A stretch of DNA of 64,000 nt. Source: Sipunculus nudus (lineage: Eukaryota > Annelida > Sipuncula > Golfingiida > Sipunculidae). The translations under genes were made by a program, and so were the position numbers. Below, piece by piece: positions 58,618 through 64,000 of this stretch; within the stretch, counting starts at the first letter, position 1; each line of letters opens with the position of its first letter. The DNA lies in NCBI GenBank assembly GCA_026874595.1, contig CM049320.1, positions 45,394,714 to 45,458,713 on the forward strand. The letters run 5' to 3'. The notes beneath the pieces are model-generated. The model had not been told where the DNA came from. It saw only the letters and a program-made list of their open reading frames with translations, and ran no database searches.

Positions 58618-61600
58618 ACAAGGCCTACAGGCCTAATGCGAACCTGTGCATTGGGAAATACACCAGGTATCTTGCTTCAATGCTGGACCATTACTTTTCA
58701 TGTATATGAACAATGCAAGTACTAAACAATTAGAATAAGAAACAATTACACAAACTCTGCTGAAATTCTGGCATGGGTGCACAGAACACTAAAAAACTTG
58801 TAGCTGGCACCACCAGTCTTGTATACAATGAAGCTATCAGAGATATATACATATGCCCAATTTCAGACTGATATATCAAACCCCTCCTGAGAAAAACCCA
58901 GGGACACACACTGTGCAAAAGTCATGGTAGGTGGCAACACTTGTCTTGTGAGCGAGAGAGCCATCAAAGACACATAGACAGGTCAAAATATCAGGCCAAT
59001 ACATCAAACTTACCTTAAGTCTGATGCATGGGGCTGACCAGGCTTAGGTGAGAAAGGCTGTTGCCCCGAGTGAGCTGTGACAAATTGCTTGCTCAGGCTA
59101 CTGCACTGAGTGAACTCATGACCTGCACCTGGCTAGACTGAGTGAACTTTTGACCTGTACCTGGCTGCACTGAGTGAACTCTTGACCTGTTGCATAATCT
59201 GACACATTTGGCAGTCTGCCAAAGCTATAAATAGAATGCAGCTCCTGCACTGAGTAAACTCCTGACCCATACCTGGCTGCACTGAGTGAACTCTTGACCT
59301 GTTCCCTAATCTGATACAGTTGGCAGTTTCTCAACCTATTTAAAGATACAGATTCAATCTTGGCTTGTTGGTATATCTGTTTACACATACTGAAAGACTT
59401 TGGCTAAATTTTTTTTTTCTGCCAAAGCTATAAATAGATCCAGACTGACCTCTAGCCTGTTGCCAAATCTGAAATAGTAGCCACACCATTGCATAAGCTC
59501 ATGCAGGGGCCCTGCCCTGAGGGGCTTGACACCCATGAAGTGATCACATGGTGCCCATGAGGTGTTCACATGTCACCCATGAGGTGATCACATGCCATGT
59601 GCTTGGCTGCACTGATTGAACTCTTGACCTATATCTGGCTGCACTGAATGAACTCTTGATCTGTTCCCAAATCTGAAACAGTTGGCAGTTTCTCAACCTA
59701 TTTAAAGATACAGATTCAATCTTGGCTTGTTGGTATATCTGTTTACATAAACTGAAAGACTTTGGCTAAATTTTTTTTTTCAAGCCGACATATTCATAAA
59801 CTTTTTATCAAAATATCTAGAATAATAAAAGATGCAGTACTTTCATTGTTAAAGGTCCAATAGTTCTGCCAAAAATCATTCTAGTAAACTTGAACAAAGG
59901 CCACCTAAGAATAATTTTTGTGCAATGTTACAGAAGATATAATTGAAATAATAATTTTGTAGAAGAACACTACTGCAGTCTTCAGTTTGAAAAAGACATA
60001 ATAATGGCCATAAGACCAACTTAAGCTTTTCACAACTCAACCAAAAATCAACAAACTCAGTATATTCTGATATGATTGAAAGAACCATGTCCTAGGATAA
60101 TTCTTTTGAAAAATTGAACAATTCAACTTGACAGTTTCATCATTAAGCTGAAAGAGGCTAATATTAGGAGTTTTTTTGCCCATAAAAAACAGGTCAATGT
60201 AGGTGGCACCACAAAATCTGCAATTTCAAATATGAGTCATGTGACCCAAATGTGCACAATACCTGGTAATGCTAGCTTCTGTCATTTCTGAGAGTACTAT
60301 GTCAGTATGCTTACTTGGTCAAATGATTGTTCAAATTTGTGTAACTCCACTAAAATGCAAACCATTTGAACAAACTTGAGAGGGCTTGCCTCTGGGATCA
60401 TTTATGTAAAATATTTAACAATTTGGCTGGACCGTCTACAAGAAGCTTTTTCCCTATATAATCTAAGTAATTGCAGATAGCAAAAAAAAAAGCTGAATCT
60501 CACAAAATTTGATATGTGACAGATTATTGCATAAAATCTGGGAATGGTAGCTCCTGCTATTCCTGAGAAATTATGGATTAATGTACAGATGACCAAAAAA
60601 AGGTCATTTCAGGTGGCGCCACCAATACCTGAATTTCATATATGACTCATGTGACCAACACTGGCAAAAATTTGGTGATGATGGCTCTGGCCGTTTCTGA
60701 GATTGTAATTTTAGTATGCTTTTCTGGACAGATGACTAAGTTCAATTCCTGTAACTCGGCCAAAATTCACCAAACTTGAACAATTGGAACAAAATTGAGG
60801 GAGATGGTATAAAAGAATTTTTCTGTGAAATATTGAACAATTTGGCTTGAGTGTTTCGGAGGAGAAGATTTTTAAAGTTTTTTTTTAGCTTTTTCTCTAT
60901 AAAATTTAAGAAAATTTTCAGATGGCTAATTTTTTGCATTAAATTTTATGATGCTAGCTCCAATCATTTTCAAATAGTATAGGTTAACGTACAGAAGACA
61001 AACGCCGTCACACCATCGCATTAGCTCACAGGTTCACTAAAAATTAATACAGATGCATATTGAATGCAAAATTGTAATACAGATACATCTCACTGATGAC
61101 AAAATCTTGAATTAATTTGACTATGGATACCAATTATTTATAATCCATGTACAGCCATCTTTATATACCCACAGAGAGCTGTATACTTGTGATTGTAAAC
61201 ATTGCCTGGCATGAGGAATATCTAAAAATCATAAATCTACATTTTTTAAAAGCTTTTAAAAACATTCTTATCAATATTAACCATAGATAACCTGAAATAT
61301 AAATGTCTAGAGGCATGATGTAATAAATGCTGATAAACTGGTGCCAGTCACACAGCTAACATATATGGTAAAATGACTCAATTGAATCTTTATAATTCAG
61401 CCAAAATTAATTCTTTGGAACCATAAAAGACAATTATTATAAGAATTATTCAGGGGATTATTTTTGAAAATATTAAACAAATTGGCCTCAGTGGCGTCAG
61501 TCAAAAAAATGTTTTGCAGGTTTATAACTCATATGGGAAAATAAAGCAAATTGGCTAAGTTAAGCTTAAACCATTCGAACAAACTTGAGAAAGATTATTC

Positions 61601-61889
61601 CAGGAATCATTTCTGTGAAATATTGGACAATTTGGCTGTACAGTTTCGGAAAAGAAGATTTTTAAAGCTTTTTTAGCTTTTTCCCTATAAAATCTAAGAA
61701 AATGCAGTTAGCCAAAAATAAGCAAAATCCGATATAGTTTTTTAGATGACTTATGTTTTGCATAAAATTTCGTGATGCTACCTCTTGCTGTTTTCAAGAT
61801 AGTATGGGTTAACGTACAGACGACGGCCGACGGACGACTGCCGCCGGACGACGCCACACCATCGCATAAGCTCACAGGTTCGCTAAAAA
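58618..61889 (+). mobile_element. Composite family B element inserted in the SAP/SWIM gene
   Basis: One head (ACAAGGCCTACAGGCCTAAT, TAATGCGAACCTGTG at 58634-58648) but two ends: CATTAGCTCACAGGTTCACTAAAAA near 61036 and CATAAGCTCACAGGTTCGCTAAAAA at 61889. From 61037 it is the 3' part of another B, joined exactly as at 36638 where an inner B sits in an outer B. It separates exon 3 from probable exon 4. Confidence 0.85.
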
Positions 61890-61932
61890 GGTTACATAGA
61901 TAAGGTTAGAAATTTGGCTGTGAATTTTTCAG

Positions 61933-62145
61933 CAAAAGAAACAAAAATGTCCCTCATTCAGTCGGTTGATCTAGCGAATCCCTTTGCCTTATTCAGATAT
62001 GTCAAACATCAAAGCAAGGTCTTTGTTGGAAAAATATTGTCTAAGTTTTATCAAAGTTGAAAAAACTGATTGGGCACAGAAAGCAGCTGACAGTTCCTCC
62101 ACCTGTAGTTTAAATCATAAGCTGCTTGGCTCAACAAAAACGTGA
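61933..62145 (+). pseudogene. SAP/SWIM gene, probable exon 4 (frame broken)
   Basis: Follows TGAATTTTTCAG, just after a family B insertion. One frame gives MSLIQSVDLANPFALFRYVK, the next SLLEKYCLSFIKVEKTDWAQ and then KAADSSSTCS before TGA. Peptide character and position suggest the same gene; the link is inferred from order and strand. Confidence 0.45.
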
Positions 62146-62262
62146 ATCTTGCATAAGTCTCAAGTCCAGTCAGGTGGTGCACAGCATCATCATGGTGAGT
62201 GTAGTTCTCAATGCTGTAAGTTGACTGTGAGGGGTCTGTGTGCCAGCTGTCACAGGTAACCT

Positions 62263-62492
62263 CTAGGTCTCACAAGTGGGGTTGTGTTCTGTGTGCTGTG
62301 GGGACTCCTCTTCTGTTGTCACCACAACTTCATTCCCTACTTCAGGAGCTTCAATCGGCTGATCATCAAAACGTTTCAGACTTTTGCTGGCTCGCTCTGC
62401 CCTCCTCTTGATTTCTGGAGTGGATTCTTTAGTCCCAAAGAAGACACTTGGCAAAGATTCAGGTTTCAGCAGTCTTCTTTGTGGACCTTCCC
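62263..62492 (-). CDS. THAP-domain protein, exon 2 (3' end)
   Basis: Follows GTTTTGTAG on the minus strand. Encodes EGPQRRLLKPESLPSVFF, the end of a THAP zinc-finger domain (compare L-L-K-x-x-A-V-P-T-I-F), then a Glu-rich tail with TPEIKRRAERASKSLKRF and a stop at CET. Its phase joins exon 1 (NSF-G). THAP proteins bind DNA and often derive from P-element transposases; here there is no transposase domain. The gene runs convergent to the SAP/SWIM gene, about 120 bases from its last piece. Confidence 0.7.
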
Positions 62493-62549
62493 CTACAAAA
62501 CATATAGTTACTGATTTTATATTGTTGCCTGCGACCAAGATTAACTTGA

Positions 62550-63291
62550 GAAATCATGTGGTTTTAGCGTTAAAACAGAAAATGTATTCATGTCTGCTTA
62601 TTTAAAATGTTCTAGGTAATATATTATCTGGTGTGTGTTCACATTGTTGCTCAATGAAATGAATTAGTGTAAATATATTTTGTGAATAACAGTGCTGCAT
62701 TATTTTGTTATATTATCAAATAATGTCAAATAAATACACACACATATACCGGTATATGTTTATAATCATACATATCACAGTGTCTTACATATAATATATA
62801 TGTAACAGAAAGTAAATAGTCAATACTGATAACTTTGTGTTTATTCCTTTATTTACTAAATTATTACATGTGCTCACTCTGACTTAGCAATAAATCACAT
62901 AACATATATATTACAAGTTATAGCAGGGGGAAAATCAACACTAATGGCTTTGTGTTTATTCTTTATTGAACTAAATTATTAAAAATGACTGATGATAGAT
63001 CTGCCTTGGCAATAAGTAACTTAATATTTAAGAGTACAGCATGATATTCTTCCCTTACAAATTGTCAAGATGGCTCCCTCCACGGCTTCAATTTGGCAAA
63101 GATCGCGACATGCGAGAGACAAGGGCCATGAAAAGGGTAACGGTGACACGCCCACTAACGGGGTCGATTTATTAGAGAAACAGAAAATGAATACTCGGTT
63201 AAGTTTATCTATGTCAAGTTTTCCTTCTTATATTTAAAATAATATGCCTCACCAAAATAAAAAGAAAAACATTAAAAGCTGTTAATCTTAC
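62550..63291. other. THAP gene intron, AT-rich
   Basis: Contains ACACACATATACC-type short repeats near 62738 and two related blocks (TTTGTGTTTATTC at 62834 and 62949). Nothing else recognised. Confidence 0.4.
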
Positions 63292-63485
63292 CGAAGCTGT
63301 TCTCAGCGATGTAGTCATTGGCCGAGAAAAGTGCGTGTGACATACAACGGAGTGCTGGGCCGGGTTGGTCTCAAACAATCACGTCTAACTGCGTGCATCC
63401 ACTTCCTGAAAAGTTCTTTCTCTTTCGGCCATCGATGGCAACCCCGCTTAGAACATCCAGGAACACAACACCGTGTCTGAGGCAT
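63292..63485 (-). pseudogene. THAP-domain protein, exon 1 (two frame breaks)
   Basis: ATG at 63485 gives MPQTRCCVPGCSKRG, HRWPKEKELFRKWMHAVRRD and PTRPST: the CX4C pair, Trp and Pro of a THAP finger. Then HSVVCHTHFS (the CX2H pair) is in a different frame, and NDYIAENSF in a third, ending at TTCG|GTAAG. Two single missing bases would explain it. Whether these are mutations or sequence errors cannot be told here. Confidence 0.65.
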
Positions 63486-63639
63486 TTTAACATATATTTC
63501 AACGATAATAATAGTAGGAAAACGTCACAAGTAAATTGAAAACAAAACGTCAAGCACTATGAACATTCGGGGACTCAGGACGTAGAAGGACCCTTGCTCA
63601 TGTGGCGCCGCCCTGTCGGTGACAGTTTCGGCCACGGAC

Positions 63640-64000
63640 CCTCATTACAACCCAATATCTTGAAGAACCACTAAGACTAACAGATGGAAAATGCACAGAT
63701 GGACACTTTGAAAAAAGTATTGTAGGTGGCGCCACCAGTCGCGATTAAGAGATGGAGAGATCCAAGTTCTATGGATATGCAAACTTTCAGCACAAGACAT
63801 TGAGCCACTCCTGAGATATCGGCTGTTATCTAAAAGACACCAAGATTCGTATTGCACAGAAAGGATTGCTGCTGGTGCCACCTGTCTTTGATAGGCAAAA
63901 CAACATAGGTGAAGGAACAACAATGCTGGGTTTTGGAAAGATTGGTCCAAGGGTCTCAGAGGAGTTCTTAGGAAACTAACGCAGAGTTTTTGTATCACAC
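63640..64000 (+). repeat. GGTGGCGCCACC modules related to family E
   Basis: GTAGGTGGCGCCACCAGTC near 63722, GAGCCACTCCTGAGATATCG, then GGTGCCACCTGTCTT near 63875. Cut by the window edge. Confidence 0.65.

Overview
This looks like animal nuclear DNA, most probably from a bivalve mollusc. It is AT-rich, has intron-split genes and no operons, and is packed with nested mobile elements. The dominant repeats have the layout I recall for bivalve 'pearl'-type elements: roughly 166-bp core repeats, an ACGG/ACAG-type microsatellite, then a right end with a hairpin. I cannot name the species. I saw no rRNA, tRNA or CRISPR.

Host genes are few and scattered. (1) Two minus-strand exons (51245-51359 and 30285-30462) encode adjacent parts of a DDX19/Dbp5-like DEAD-box RNA helicase, separated by a ~20.8 kb intron made mostly of repeats. 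(2) A plus-strand gene with a SAP domain and a SWIM-type zinc finger (exons about 56991-57091, 57443-57559, 58104-58528, 61933-62145) has several frame breaks. (3) A minus-strand THAP-domain gene (63485-63292 and 62492-62263) has a frame-broken first exon.

Retroelements: the left edge holds the 5' part of an LTR retrotransposon on the minus strand (LTR, primer site, gag, and the start of pol after a leaky-type stop context). An L1-superfamily LINE (4492-10086, minus) has an intact ORF2, a 5'-truncated ORF1 and a 20-bp target duplication.

Most remaining DNA belongs to repeat families I call A, B, C and D; all copies I recognised lie on the plus strand. Each has a short sequence near its 5' end whose reverse complement lies at its extreme 3' end (A: GCTCAGCTGA/TCAGCTGAGC; B: GCGAACCTGTG/CACAGGTTCGC; C: GTATCCCCAG/CTGGGGATAC; D: GTATCTGCCAAA/TTTGGCGGATAC). 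Most have a terminal hairpin and end in a short A-run. None encodes protein. This resembles non-autonomous Helitron-like (Helentron/HINE) elements. They are nested several levels deep, and in two places elements appear to have moved past their own 3' end.

Three inverted-repeat DNA transposon remnants with target duplications are also present (11761-13550, 19739-22434, 43329-44655), plus a 45-bp minisatellite (50211-50935).

Layout: 1-1.5 kb LTR element; 1.7-4.2 kb B/A/D repeats; 4.4-10.1 kb LINE in an A copy; 10.2-23 kb nested A>B>A; 23-30 kb A>C>B; 30.3 kb helicase exon; 30.7-38 kb A, B>D and B>B; 38-41 kb A; 41-42 kb unassigned; 42-49.8 kb A, B, C; 50-51.4 kb minisatellite and helicase exon; 51.7-56.9 kb A and other repeats; 57-62 kb SAP/SWIM gene carrying a composite B; 62-63.5 kb THAP gene; 63.6 kb to the end, repeat modules.
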